This document shows, in pieces, positions 55,799 to 64,000 of a stretch of DNA of 64,000 nucleotides. Source of the DNA: Pectobacterium actinidiae (lineage in GTDB: Bacteria > Pseudomonadota > Gammaproteobacteria > Enterobacterales > Enterobacteriaceae); NCBI RefSeq assembly GCF_000803315.1, contig NZ_JRMH01000001.1:2418001-2482000 (forward strand), read 5' to 3'. How positions within the stretch are numbered: position 1 is the stretch's first letter; each line of letters starts with the position of its first letter. The position numbers and the translations under genes are program-made. The notes under the pieces were generated by a model, which did not search any database, was not told where the DNA came from, and was given only the letters and a program-made list of their open reading frames with translations.

Positions 55799-56521
55799 GT
55801 GACAACGTTTTCTTCTGCTCCCGTGTTAATTACCGGCGGTGCCCAGCGTATTGGGCTGGCACTGGCGCGTTCGCTTCTGGCTCAGTCGATTCCGGTCATC
55901 GTCAGCTATCGCACGCCTTATCCTGAATTGGAGACGTTACAGCAAGATGGTGCCGTTTGTCTGGCCGCCGATTTTTCCACCACGGAAAATATCTATAGAT
56001 TTGCGGAGCAAATCCAGTCGCTCACGCCGCAGTTGCGCGCCATTATTCACAATGCCAGCCGCTGGGAACCTGAAAGCCCCACAACGCCGCCAGAGCAAAC
56101 GCTGGCCGATATGCTGCAAATTCATGTCTATACACCCTATTTACTCAACCAGTTATTGGAATCTTGCCTGCGTGGGCAAGGTGTTGCTGGCGCGGATATC
56201 ATTCATCTGACGGATTACGTGGTAGAAAAAGGCAGCGACAAGCATATTGCTTATGCCGCTAGCAAAGCGGCGCTGGATAACATGACGCGTTCGTTTGCCC
56301 GCAAGCTGGCACCGGAGGTGAAAGTCAATGCGATCGCCCCCAGTTTAATCCTGTTTAATGAACAGGATGACGAAGCATATCGCCAGCAGGCGCTCGACAA
56401 ATCCTTGATGAAGATTGCCCCCGGCGAAGAGGAAATTGTCCAACTGGTGGATTATCTGCTCAGCAGCCGCTACGTCACCGGGAAAACGCTGGGTGTTGAT
56501 GGTGGGCGGGCTTTACGCTGA
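55799..56521 (+). CDS. folM: Dihydromonapterin reductase FolM
   Basis: A 240-residue SDR family protein: TGGAQRIGLALARSL, IIHNASRW and the catalytic YAASKAALDN. It reduces dihydromonapterin to tetrahydromonapterin. The start is GTG, preceded by GAGGAGA. It lies just before rstA, as near rstAB in E. coli. Confidence 0.9.
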   Translation: MTTFSSAPVLITGGAQRIGLALARSLLAQSIPVIVSYRTPYPELETLQQDGAVCLAADFSTTENIYRFAEQIQSLTPQLRAIIHNASRWEPESPTTPPEQTLADMLQIHVYTPYLLNQLLESCLRGQGVAGADIIHLTDYVVEKGSDKHIAYAASKAALDNMTRSFARKLAPEVKVNAIAPSLILFNEQDDEAYRQQALDKSLMKIAPGEEEIVQLVDYLLSSRYVTGKTLGVDGGRALR

Positions 56522-56558
56522 TACTGTTCATAGGCACGCAAAACCTAACTCATGCGAA

Positions 56559-56575
56559 TAAACAACCACTTAACA
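56559..56575 (-). promoter_or_regulatory. Candidate PhoP box upstream of rstA
   Basis: On the minus strand the sequence reads TGTTAA-GTGGT-TGTTTA, matching the PhoP direct repeat (T/G)GTTTA-N5-(T/G)GTTTA with one mismatched base. E. coli rstA is a PhoP target. Orientation is opposite to rstA, so this is tentative. Confidence 0.35.
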
Positions 56576-56655
56576 CCCATTTACGCTTCATTTCTCGTTT
56601 ATGGTCTCTCATCAGGCTATGCTAGAAACAGTGAGTTGGGGATGACGTAGACACC

Positions 56656-57393
56656 ATGCATAAGATTGTTTTTATAGAAGATGATACCGAGGTGGGGAAA
56701 TTGATCGCAGCCTACCTTGGCAAGCATGACATTGATGTTCAGGTTGAAGCTCGGGGCGATCGGGCATTGGCCTTTATTGAACAGCAGCAGCCCGATCTTG
56801 TGCTGTTGGACATCATGCTGCCCGGCAAAGACGGTATGACAATTTGTCGGGAATTGCGGCCACAGTACAGCGGCCCGATTGTGCTGTTGACCTCGCTGGA
56901 CAGCGATATGAATCATATTCTGGCGTTGGAAATGGGTGCCGATGATTACATTCTGAAAACCACGCCGCCCGCCGTGTTGCTCGCCCGCCTACGCCTGCAT
57001 TTACGGCAGTATGCCACCGCGCCACAGGCCGTGGCAGAAAATGCCGCGCCCGCCGCGTTGCAGGTGCATAAATCACTGCACTTCGGCCTGCTCTGTATCG
57101 ATCCGGTCAACCGGGAAGTGACATTAGGGCAAGAGCACATCGTGCTATCCACTGCGGATTTCGATTTGCTCTGGCAGTTGGCGACCCATGCAGGTCACAT
57201 TATGGATCGGGATGCGCTGCTGAAAAATCTACGCGGCGTGACCTACGACGGCATGGATCGCAGCATTGATGTCGCGATTTCCCGTCTACGTAAGAAGCTG
57301 TACGACAACCCGCTGGAACCGTTCCGTATTAAAACGGTGCGCAACAAAGGATATCTGTTTGCTCCCAATACCTGGGAGAGCATCACGCTATGA
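56656..57393 (+). CDS. rstA: Response regulator RstA
   Basis: A 245-residue OmpR-type regulator: receiver (IVFIEDDTEVGKLIAAYL; phospho-accepting aspartate in LVLLDIMLPGKDG) and C-terminal winged helix (DRSIDVAISRLRKKLYDNP, IKTVRNKGYLF). RstA binds TACATNTNGTTACA boxes; one lies upstream of asr, 1.4 kb downstream. The stop overlaps the rstB start. Confidence 0.95.
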   Translation: MHKIVFIEDDTEVGKLIAAYLGKHDIDVQVEARGDRALAFIEQQQPDLVLLDIMLPGKDGMTICRELRPQYSGPIVLLTSLDSDMNHILALEMGADDYILKTTPPAVLLARLRLHLRQYATAPQAVAENAAPAALQVHKSLHFGLLCIDPVNREVTLGQEHIVLSTADFDLLWQLATHAGHIMDRDALLKNLRGVTYDGMDRSIDVAISRLRKKLYDNPLEPFRIKTVRNKGYLFAPNTWESITL

Positions 57394-58703
57394 GAAAGCT
57401 GTTCATCCAGTTTTTTCTATTGCTGTTCGCCTGCTTTGTCGTCATGACACTTCTGGTCGGGCTGGTTTATAAAGTCACGGCTGAACGCGCCGGACGTCAG
57501 TCCATGGATGACCTGATGAAAAGCTCGCTGTATCTCATTCGTAATGAGCTGCGCGCGATCCCCCCACGCGACTGGCATAAAACCATCAACCAGCTCGATT
57601 TAAACCTGTCATTCAAACTGCACATCGAACCGGTGAGCAAATATGCGCTTAGCCCCAATAATCGGCAGCGTCTGAATCAGGGGGAAATTATCGCGCTGGA
57701 TGATGAATACACGTTTATCCAGCGCATCCCCCGCAGCCACTATGTTCTTGCTGTCGGCCCGATTCCTTATTTGTTCTTCCTGCACGAAATGCGCCTGCTG
57801 GATTTGCTGCTGGTCATGCTCATCGGGCTATCGCTGGCGTTTCCGGTTTTCCTCTGGATGCGCCCACACTGGAAGGCCATGCTGAAACTGGAGAATGCCG
57901 CGCAGCGACTGGGAGATGGTCATCTGGAGGAGCGCATTCACTTCGATAGCACCTCAAGCCTGTACCGACTCGGCGTTGCCTTCAACCGCATGGCAGATAA
58001 CCTGAATCAGCTCATCAACAGTAAAAAGCAGCTGATTGACAACATCGCGCACGAACTGCGCACGCCTCTGGTCAGGCTGCGCTATCGGCTGGCAATGAGC
58101 GACAACCTGACAGAAGACGAGCAGCAGGCGTTAAATCGGGATATTGGCCAGCTCGAAGCACTGATTGACGAGCTGCTGACGTATGCCAGACTCGACCGTC
58201 CACAGGTGACGTTGCATCTTGCCGATATTGATATTCCGTCGTGGCTACAGGCAAAAGTTGACGACTTCCGCCTGATCCACCCAGACAAACACATCTCGCT
58301 GGACATGCCCCACTCGGCACAGATTGGGGCGCTCGATTTACGCCTGATGGAACGGGTGCTGAATAACCTGATCGGTAATGGGTTGCGTTTCTGCCACAGC
58401 CGATTGCATATCAGCCTGACGTCCGACGCTGGGCATATCGCCTGTCTGCAAGTCGAAGATGATGGCTCCGGTATTCCGCCCGAAAGCCGGGAAAGCGTGT
58501 TTGAACCGTTTGTCCGTCTGGACGCGGGTATTGAGAACAGCAGCGGCGGATGTGGGCTGGGACTGGCAATTGTTCATGCTATCGCCCGGGCTTACGATGG
58601 CAGCATTACCGTCGATGACAGCCCGCTCGGCGGTGCCCGTTTCCGTTTTTGTTGGCCAGTAAAAACCACGACAGCATCGGCCGCACTCGCCATTCAACAC
58701 TAG
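57390..58703 (+). CDS. rstB: Sensor histidine kinase RstB
   Basis: A 437-residue sensor: membrane helix, periplasmic domain of about 100 residues, second helix (LLVMLIGLSLAFPVFLW), HAMP, H-box IDNIAHELRTPLVRLR and ATPase (VEDDGSGIPPE; GCGLGLAIVH). It phosphorylates RstA; in E. coli the pair responds to acid and low magnesium, downstream of PhoPQ. Confidence 0.95.
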   Translation: MRKLFIQFFLLLFACFVVMTLLVGLVYKVTAERAGRQSMDDLMKSSLYLIRNELRAIPPRDWHKTINQLDLNLSFKLHIEPVSKYALSPNNRQRLNQGEIIALDDEYTFIQRIPRSHYVLAVGPIPYLFFLHEMRLLDLLLVMLIGLSLAFPVFLWMRPHWKAMLKLENAAQRLGDGHLEERIHFDSTSSLYRLGVAFNRMADNLNQLINSKKQLIDNIAHELRTPLVRLRYRLAMSDNLTEDEQQALNRDIGQLEALIDELLTYARLDRPQVTLHLADIDIPSWLQAKVDDFRLIHPDKHISLDMPHSAQIGALDLRLMERVLNNLIGNGLRFCHSRLHISLTSDAGHIACLQVEDDGSGIPPESRESVFEPFVRLDAGIENSSGGCGLGLAIVHAIARAYDGSITVDDSPLGGARFRFCWPVKTTTASAALAIQH

Positions 58704-58760
58704 CACCGAGACGGCGGTAACCCCGCCTTTCTCCCTATCATCCTCGCCTTCTCTGGCTTG

Positions 58761-58774
58761 TACATTAGGTTACA
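58761..58774. promoter_or_regulatory. RstA box upstream of asr
   Basis: TACATTAGGTTACA matches the RstA consensus TACATNTNGTTACA at all but one fixed position. It lies about 110 bp upstream of the asr start, and the rstAB operon ends only 58 bp before it. Confidence 0.75.
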
Positions 58775-58880
58775 CACCGAAACCAATCACTCACTGAAGC
58801 CGTTATCCGTTTCTCCTATTCTCTCTTCAACGGCTCAACTGAGGGCCACGAAACGTGAATGAGACAATGAGGAAATGATG

Positions 58881-59297
58881 ATGAATAAAGTATTAGTGAT
58901 GATCGCCGGTGCGGCACTGGGTCTGTCCTCTGTAGCGTTTGCCGCGGATACCGTAACCAGCGCACCTGTTCAGCCTTCTGCAACGGCCACAACTTCTGCT
59001 CCGGCCAAAACCGTTCACCATAAAAAACATGTGAAGACAGCTAAACCGGCTCCTGCACAGAAAGCACAGGCCGCTAAAAAACACGTGAAGAAAGCTAAAC
59101 CAGCCCCTGCACAGAAAGCACAGGCTGCCAAAAAACACGTGAAGAAAGCCAAACCAGCCCCTGCACAGAAAGCGCAGGCCGCTAAAAAACACGTGAAGAA
59201 AGCTAAACCAGCCCCTGCTCAAAAAGCACAGGCCGCTAAAAAACACGTGAAGAAAGCGAAAACTGCAAAACCAGAAACCACTACGCCAGCCGCGTAA
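58881..59297 (+). CDS. asr: Acid shock protein Asr with tandem repeats
   Basis: A 138-residue secreted protein: signal peptide [20 protein letters not shown], then a lysine-, alanine- and proline-rich region made of an 18-residue repeat ([16 protein letters not shown] core). Three successive ATGs occur; GAGGAA is best spaced for the third (58881). Asr is a periplasmic basic protein strongly induced by acid under RstBA or PhoRB control in E. coli. Neighbours ydgU and ydgD confirm identity. Confidence 0.93.
   Translation: MNKVLVMIAGAALGLSSVAFAADTVTSAPVQPSATATTSAPAKTVHHKKHVKTAKPAPAQKAQAAKKHVKKAKPAPAQKAQAAKKHVKKAKPAPAQKAQAAKKHVKKAKPAPAQKAQAAKKHVKKAKTAKPETTTPAA
59022..59261. repeat. 54-bp tandem repeat inside asr
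   Basis: Three full units start at 59070, 59124 and 59178, with partial units on both sides, each encoding the same 18 residues. Differences between units are nearly all synonymous, so copies are maintained or recently expanded. Confidence 0.9.
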
Positions 59298-59310
59298 TCG
59301 GTAAGCAACC

Positions 59311-59334
59311 ACGCCTTCCCCACGGGGAAGGCGT
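59311..59334. terminator. Hairpin after asr
   Basis: ACGCCTTCCC and GGGAAGGCGT form a perfect 10-bp stem around CACG, 13 bp beyond the asr stop. U-run is absent. Confidence 0.6.
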
Positions 59335-59393
59335 CACTGTAGGTAAGCTCTATTTGAACCACACCACTAAGGGCTTCGCGTCTGACAATCATC

Positions 59394-59417
59394 AAACACC
59401 CGGTTTACCGGGTGTTT
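59394..59417. terminator. Second hairpin before ydgU
   Basis: AAACACCCGG and CCGGGTGTTT pair perfectly over 10 bp with loop TTTA, followed by ATTT. It looks like a true intrinsic terminator for the asr transcript, so ydgU probably depends on read-through or its own promoter. Confidence 0.7.
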
Positions 59418-59438
59418 ATTTCATGGGGGGACGGGAGA

Positions 59439-59519
59439 ATGATGCGTCGGTACTCATTTGAAATTATGCTATCCCTCGTTCTGCTCTGTGGCCTTATCAC
59501 CCTGAGTTTTTTTCTCTAG
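59439..59519 (+). CDS. ydgU: Very small membrane protein YdgU-like
   Basis: A 26-residue frame reading MMRRYSFEIMLSLVLLCGLI then TLSFFL, a single membrane helix with a basic N-terminus. GGGAG precedes the start (the second ATG at 59442 is better spaced). E. coli has the 27-residue YdgU next to asr and ydgD, which supports reality despite the size. Function unknown. Confidence 0.7.
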   Translation: MMRRYSFEIMLSLVLLCGLITLSFFL

Positions 59520-59678
59520 TCGCAGAGTCTGCATCACACAGCGATTCGCACCGCGATTGATCGCGAGATAATTGAACGTCAAAAATGTCGGTATTTCGCC
59601 AAATAAAGATTTTTGGAGTAGTAAAGTTTTATCACTCAGCGCCGTTTATATCAGTACACTCCAGGCAATACCGAGAAC

Positions 59679-59987
59679 ATGATAATGAAAAGAAACCTGC
59701 AAATATCTGCCCTATTGCTGAGTACGCTGGCTGCAACATCGTATACCTTTGCTTCCCCCTCTTCGTTGACCGGCATCATTCGCTTTTCAGGTGCCATCGT
59801 CGAACCGGTCTGTGATATTACAACGCGTTCAAATAATGTGACCGTCAGTTGTGAACGACAAGGGGAAGTACAAACGCTACAAATGAAAAACGGCTCACAG
59901 CATGGTGTTTTACCGCAAGGCATCGGTTCTGTGAATTCGAAAACCTTAAGCTCCAATGCACGTATCGTGATCGTCAGCTACGAATAA
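59679..59987 (+). CDS. Small type 1 fimbrial-like secreted protein
   Basis: A 102-residue protein with a signal peptide (LQISALLLSTLAATSYTFA) and an N-terminus like FimA-type pilins: TGIIRFSGAIVEPVCDI, with a second cysteine in VTVSCERQ. It is only about half the length of a major pilin, and no usher or chaperone gene is near. It could be a short pilin-domain protein or a degraded pilin. The start may be ATG at 59679 or 59685. Confidence 0.7.
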   Translation: MIMKRNLQISALLLSTLAATSYTFASPSSLTGIIRFSGAIVEPVCDITTRSNNVTVSCERQGEVQTLQMKNGSQHGVLPQGIGSVNSKTLSSNARIVIVSYE

Positions 59988-60194
59988 AGCAGACGGTGTT
60001 TGCGGCATGTTGACGTAAAAACGCTACGCCACTTCATTTCGTGGCGTAGCTGTTCACCTCAGAGAACTCATGATGAAATAAGTACCGTGATATCTCGTGC
60101 CACGCTTTTTACACTCGATAACATTTTAATTTTCAGTCTCTCACCCACAAATACATCTATAGTTAATTCAACACGCTATATTTAGCGCCTCAAG

Positions 60195-61070
60195 ATGACT
60201 TTTCTCATAAGGTTTATTCACTACATGCGCATATCAGCCTGGTTGTTATGTTCATTACCCTTTATCGCCCCGCTCAGTTGGGCGGAATCCTCACCGACAG
60301 ACACCGCCGCGCAGAAGCAGCAACAAATCTTATTTTTCAACCATGACGATCGGGATATCGTTCCCGACACGGCAGTTTGGCCGTGGCAAGCGATTGGACA
60401 GTTGGAAACCGCCAGCGGCAACCTCTGTACCGCGACGCTAATCTCCCCGCACCTGGCGCTGACAGCTGGGCACTGTGTGGTCACGCCACCGAAAGGTGAG
60501 ATAGATAAACCCGTCGCGCTGCGCTTTCTGGCGTCGGAAAATGGCTGGCGTTATGAAACAACGGACATTGAAGCGCTGGCGAATAAAACACTCGCCAAAA
60601 AACTGAAAGCCGACGGCGAAGGATGGATCGTTCCGCCTTCAGCAGCACCGCTGGACTACGCCCTGATTCGGCTCAAGCAAACGCCACCCGACATTCGCCC
60701 GCTCCTGCTCTGGCAAGACAGCCGCCAGGCGTTGATGCAGGCGTTGAAGAATAATGGTCAGCGCGTCACGCAGGCAGGTTACCCGGAGGATCATCAGGAA
60801 ACACTTTATCGCCATCAAAACTGTTTGATCACCGGCTGGGTTCACACTGCCGTTATGGCGCACCAGTGCGATACGCTGCCTGGTGATAGCGGCTCCCCGC
60901 TGATGCTGAATTCACCAGCAGGCTGGGTGCTCATTGGCATCCAAAGTTCCGCACCCGACGCCAGTGAACGCGACAGAGCTGATAATCGCGCCGTTTCCGT
61001 TACGGCCATTCGCCAGCAGTTAGAAACGTTAGCAAAACTACATTCCCCAAAACCAAGTTCACCAAAATAA
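60195..61070 (+). CDS. ydgD: Secreted trypsin-like serine protease YdgD
   Basis: A 291-residue protease of the S1/V8 type with signal peptide ([18 protein letters not shown]). Catalytic triad: His in [10 protein letters not shown], Asp in PLDYALIRL, Ser in [12 protein letters not shown]. The true start may be ATG at 60225. The periplasmic substrate is unknown; in E. coli, ydgD lies by asr. It may act on Asr, but that is speculation. Confidence 0.88.
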   Translation: MTFLIRFIHYMRISAWLLCSLPFIAPLSWAESSPTDTAAQKQQQILFFNHDDRDIVPDTAVWPWQAIGQLETASGNLCTATLISPHLALTAGHCVVTPPKGEIDKPVALRFLASENGWRYETTDIEALANKTLAKKLKADGEGWIVPPSAAPLDYALIRLKQTPPDIRPLLLWQDSRQALMQALKNNGQRVTQAGYPEDHQETLYRHQNCLITGWVHTAVMAHQCDTLPGDSGSPLMLNSPAGWVLIGIQSSAPDASERDRADNRAVSVTAIRQQLETLAKLHSPKPSSPK

Positions 61071-61538
61071 CGCTAACGCCACAACACCCCACCGTCAGGC
61101 GGAAATCGTTATTCAAGATACCGCCTGACAGCATCGTTTACCGCCGATTTCATGGTATAAAAAAATATCTGTTCTATTCTTATCAGAAAGATAGATTAAT
61201 CATCCATATTGTCACCCCACAACGGGCATAACAATTATCAGAATGCTATTTTCTCTGATGGAAGCGGCCATTTTTTATAATTAGATTCCCATTTATTCGC
61301 AGAGCACTTTCTCAGCCAAAAGGCCGTTATTTTTTCGTAACCTTTCGGAAAATATAATAAATTCACATGGCGCATTGAAAACCGAAAACATGCCTGAAGA
61401 CAAAAAAGCGCCTAAGTCTTAACGGAAAGATAAAGGTGGTATAATAAGTTACCTCAATTTTTAGCCTCTATGTTATTGTGTCGCCGTTAAATTAAATTGA
61501 TGTCGTCGCGATTATTATTGCGAAAAGGAAGAGTCTAC
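61071..61538. other. AT-rich intergenic region upstream of the GAF-GGDEF-EAL gene
   Basis: GTCAGGCGG and CCGCCTGAC (61094-61129) pair across an 18-base loop, likely closing the ydgD transcript. The following 330 bp are strongly AT-rich without a supported gene, holding the promoter of the next gene. Confidence 0.45.
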
Positions 61539-63317
61539 ATGTTAAAACATTTGAGCCATGACGAAAAAAAGCGCATGCAGACTCTCGACGAATTACAGAA
61601 AACCGATACATCTCAAGACGATATCCTTCACAAACTCACGAAACTGGCCTGCCAACTGCTCGAAACTCCGACGGCTCTCGTGACGCTAACCGGCTCCACA
61701 TCTCTGCATGTTAAAGCGAAAACCCATTTCCTGTTGGATGATATGGATAAAATCGGTTCCTTCGACCATTTTACCGTACAAACGGGTCAAGCATTTATCT
61801 GCAATGATGCCATTCATGACGAACGTTTTAAAGACAGCCCTTATGTAACCAGACAGCCTTTTATCCGTTTTTATGCTGGTGTTCCGCTTACAACTAAAGA
61901 AGGTTATTCCATTGGGACGTTCTGCGTTATCGATTATGTTCCGCGAACGTTCAGTAAAATCCAACTGCGCCTACTGCACGATTTAGCCGCCATTGCGATG
62001 GTGTTGATGGAATACCGCAATGCGATTGGGCTCATTGACGCCGTCACTCTTTTACCCAACCGCCAGCGCCTGATTGACGACATCAGCCGCATTACCGACA
62101 TCCACGAGCCCTACCTGCTTATTCTGATTGATACCATCGACATTTCTTACGCCTATGAAATGGGATGTGCACTGGGCATGCCGACCGTAGAAGGGCTGCT
62201 GAAAGATATCGGGGTCTTTTTACGTCTTAGCTTAAATTCATCGAATAATCTGTATTCTGCCGCCGTAGGCCGTTTCGCCCTGTTGGTGAAGGCCGATAGA
62301 AAAGAGCAGGTTCTGGCTGAGCTCGATGCCTGTGCTGAGCGGATCCATGAAAGTATCGCCAGCCATATTCCGCTCAAGCTGGAGCTTTTTGTCGGCTACA
62401 CAGAATTCCAGATTCCGGCCAAAGACCCACAGCAAATATTGCGTGAATCGATGAGCGCGCTGCGCACCGCCATCAGCAGAAATATCCGCCAGTTTGCTTA
62501 TGACGCAGAGGCCGATCAGGCGCAGAAAATCGCCTTTACCTTGCTCAATGAACTGGCTGACGTCTTACAGAATAATAAACCGGGTCTATATTTGGTTTAC
62601 CAGCCGAAATTAAGCATTAAGACTAACACCGTTATTGGTGCCGAAGCGCTGATTCGCTGGCGCCATCCCGATTTAGGTGAAATTTATCCCGATCAATTTA
62701 TTCCGCTAGCGGAAGGCACAACGCTGATGCGTCCGTTAACGGATTGGGTCACACGAGAAGCGGCATGTCAGGTGAAGCAGTGGCGTCAGGAAGGCTTAAC
62801 GTTCCCTGTGTCGATTAACGTTTCCGCCAGAAACTTTTCCGAGAATGATTTTATCCCACGCCTCATCACCATTCTGGAGAATCACGGCCTTACCCCTAGG
62901 GATATTGACATCGAGTGTGTCGAGACGCAGAAAATCATCGAAAGTGCGGAAACACTCGCCACTATCCAAACGCTACAACAGCTCGGATTTACTATCGCTC
63001 TTGATGATTTCGGTACGGGGTATAGCAACTTAAGCTATCTGCGCAATATTCCCTCTACGGTGATAAAGCTAGATAAATCGCTGATTAAAGATATAAAAAC
63101 TGACCGCAAAAGCCGCGTCATTGTGCAATCGATTATCAGCATGCTACACAAACTGAATTACATTGTGCTGGCGGAAGGGGTGGAGAATAAGGAAACGCTT
63201 GAACATCTGGCTCGTTTTGGATGTGATGAAGTACAAGGTTACTATTTTTCCCGACCTATCCCACCCGATGCGTTCACCAGCTGGTTAACGGTTCACTCGT
63301 CACAAACGTCTGCATAA
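61539..63317 (+). CDS. GAF-GGDEF(degenerate)-EAL cyclic-di-GMP phosphodiesterase
   Basis: A 592-residue protein. The N-terminal GAF domain (HKLTKLACQLLETPTALVTL; FIRFYAGVPLTTKEGYSIGT) is followed by a degenerate GGDEF domain (AVGRFALLV in place of GGDEF) and an EAL domain with active-site motifs intact: GAEALIRWRHP, LDDFGTGYSNLSYL and LAEGVEN. It should degrade c-di-GMP under a small-ligand or redox signal sensed by GAF. The start at 61539 has AAAAGGAAGAG upstream. Confidence 0.9.
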   Translation: MLKHLSHDEKKRMQTLDELQKTDTSQDDILHKLTKLACQLLETPTALVTLTGSTSLHVKAKTHFLLDDMDKIGSFDHFTVQTGQAFICNDAIHDERFKDSPYVTRQPFIRFYAGVPLTTKEGYSIGTFCVIDYVPRTFSKIQLRLLHDLAAIAMVLMEYRNAIGLIDAVTLLPNRQRLIDDISRITDIHEPYLLILIDTIDISYAYEMGCALGMPTVEGLLKDIGVFLRLSLNSSNNLYSAAVGRFALLVKADRKEQVLAELDACAERIHESIASHIPLKLELFVGYTEFQIPAKDPQQILRESMSALRTAISRNIRQFAYDAEADQAQKIAFTLLNELADVLQNNKPGLYLVYQPKLSIKTNTVIGAEALIRWRHPDLGEIYPDQFIPLAEGTTLMRPLTDWVTREAACQVKQWRQEGLTFPVSINVSARNFSENDFIPRLITILENHGLTPRDIDIECVETQKIIESAETLATIQTLQQLGFTIALDDFGTGYSNLSYLRNIPSTVIKLDKSLIKDIKTDRKSRVIVQSIISMLHKLNYIVLAEGVENKETLEHLARFGCDEVQGYYFSRPIPPDAFTSWLTVHSSQTSA

Positions 63318-63363
63318 CTATCCCGTCAGGCAGGCTATTCAATAAACGGTACGGAGAACGCAC

Positions 63364-64000
63364 ATGACTCTTCTTACTCCACAGGATGCGCTCGCCATCA
63401 AACAGGCCATGGCGCTGCTGGAAGCCCCCTCGTTTGCCATACAGGCGGCCAATCTGGTTGGAAAACCGATTGAATGGAGCCTGTCGAAGCTACCCGCTAT
63501 GGTGAAAAATAAAATACAGGATGTGGTTCACGCTGCGCTTCACAAAGCGGTAGACGCCGCACTCTATACGCTGGACGATGCTCCTGCTCGTGTAGCCTCG
63601 CCAAAGACACACAAACTGGCCGTCGCCGCTTCCGGTGCAGTCAGCGGCTTTTTTGGTGCCGCCGGTCTGCTGGTTGAACTGCCTATCAGCACCACGATCA
63701 TGATGCGTTCCGTAGCGGATATTGCCCGCAGCGAAGGTTTCTCCCTCAGTGATTTTTCCGTCAAAGCCGCCTGTGTGGAGGTTTTTGCGCTCGGAGGGAC
63801 ACAAGAAAGCGATGACGCTGCCGATTCTGCCTATTACACGTCACGCGCGGTTCTGGCCGATATCACCCGACACGCCAGCCGCGAATTAATCGGCATTGCT
63901 GGCAAGAAAAGCGCGGGGAAAGCGTCTGCCAGAATGAGCACGTCACAGGCAGGAAAAACGCTGGCAAAACTGATTGATGCGGTAGCCACCCGATTAGGTG
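63364..64000 (+). CDS. EcsC-family protein, 3' end missing
   Basis: A frame begins at ATG 63364, after ACGGAG, and runs off the window with about 212 residues visible. It has the EcsC-type pattern: HKLAVAASGAVSGFFGAAGL with a hydrophobic stretch, LVELPISTTIMMRSVADIAR and ACVEVFALGG. The function of EcsC-family proteins is not established. It follows the EAL gene by 46 bp and may be co-transcribed with it. Confidence 0.8.
   Translation, partial: MTLLTPQDALAIKQAMALLEAPSFAIQAANLVGKPIEWSLSKLPAMVKNKIQDVVHAALHKAVDAALYTLDDAPARVASPKTHKLAVAASGAVSGFFGAAGLLVELPISTTIMMRSVADIARSEGFSLSDFSVKAACVEVFALGGTQESDDAADSAYYTSRAVLADITRHASRELIGIAGKKSAGKASARMSTSQAGKTLAKLIDAVATRLG

Noticed and set aside
1..64000. CRISPR arrays, tRNA or rRNA genes, insertion sequences, prophage
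   Set aside because: No regular direct repeat-spacer pattern, no tRNA-like cloverleaf and no transposase or integrase frame was recognised.

Overview
The window looks like a chromosomal segment of a soft-rot enterobacterium, most likely Pectobacterium. The reasons are a plant-pathogen Hrp type III secretion cluster (hrcQ-hrcU) on an enterobacterial backbone whose gene order resembles E. coli (narGHJI-narK-narX-narL-chaC-chaA; folM-rstA-rstB-asr-ydgU-ydgD). The species call is inference from gene content, not a database match.

Layout. 1-3.9 kb: end of the hrc operon. 4-6.5 kb: a LysR regulator diverging from an M20 peptidase. 6.6-7.4 kb: a toxin-antitoxin pair set against a perfect 20-bp inverted repeat. 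7.4-11.4 kb: a MetNIQ-type importer with an embedded N-acylamino acid racemase-like enolase-superfamily gene. 12-13.3 kb: a class A acid phosphatase. 13.4-26.3 kb: an amine-catabolism island with a dehydrogenase/kinase/PLP phospho-lyase operon, a PotDBC-type importer, gabTD, a MocR regulator and the importer ATPase. 26.4-29.4 kb: an SOS operon umuD-umuC-cho behind a LexA box. 29.5-33.4 kb: a YheO-type regulator diverging from three genes resembling BhcB, BhcD and BhcC of the beta-hydroxyaspartate cycle. 33.5-35.5 kb: OsmC, then MarR diverging from an EamA exporter across two matched operators. 35.6-47.2 kb: respiratory nitrate reductase with its transporter and sensor-regulator, with FNR sites. 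47.5-55.4 kb: acyltransferase, DUF481 protein, ChaC, Fur-controlled siderophore-interacting protein, ChaA and a SulP transporter. 55.8-61 kb: folM, rstAB, the acid-shock gene asr behind an RstA box, tiny ydgU, a fimbrial-like fragment and the protease YdgD. 61.5-64 kb: a GAF-GGDEF-EAL protein and the start of an EcsC-family gene.

The most unusual signal is non-coding. Two intergenic spaces (about 16.7 and 42.7-42.95 kb) carry about 230-bp elements in opposite orientation. Their loops and linkers are conserved while several stems have changed on both sides and still pair, which points to a dispersed element under selection for structure. Other leads are a palindrome (TGATGCATCA) shared by the promoters of the amino-alcohol-like operon and the importer operon, the partial beta-hydroxyaspartate pathway, and several smaller palindromic repeats.

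Limits: families were recognised by eye from translated sequence. No alignment, profile search or folding was run. Start codons were chosen by ribosome-binding sites and family starts.
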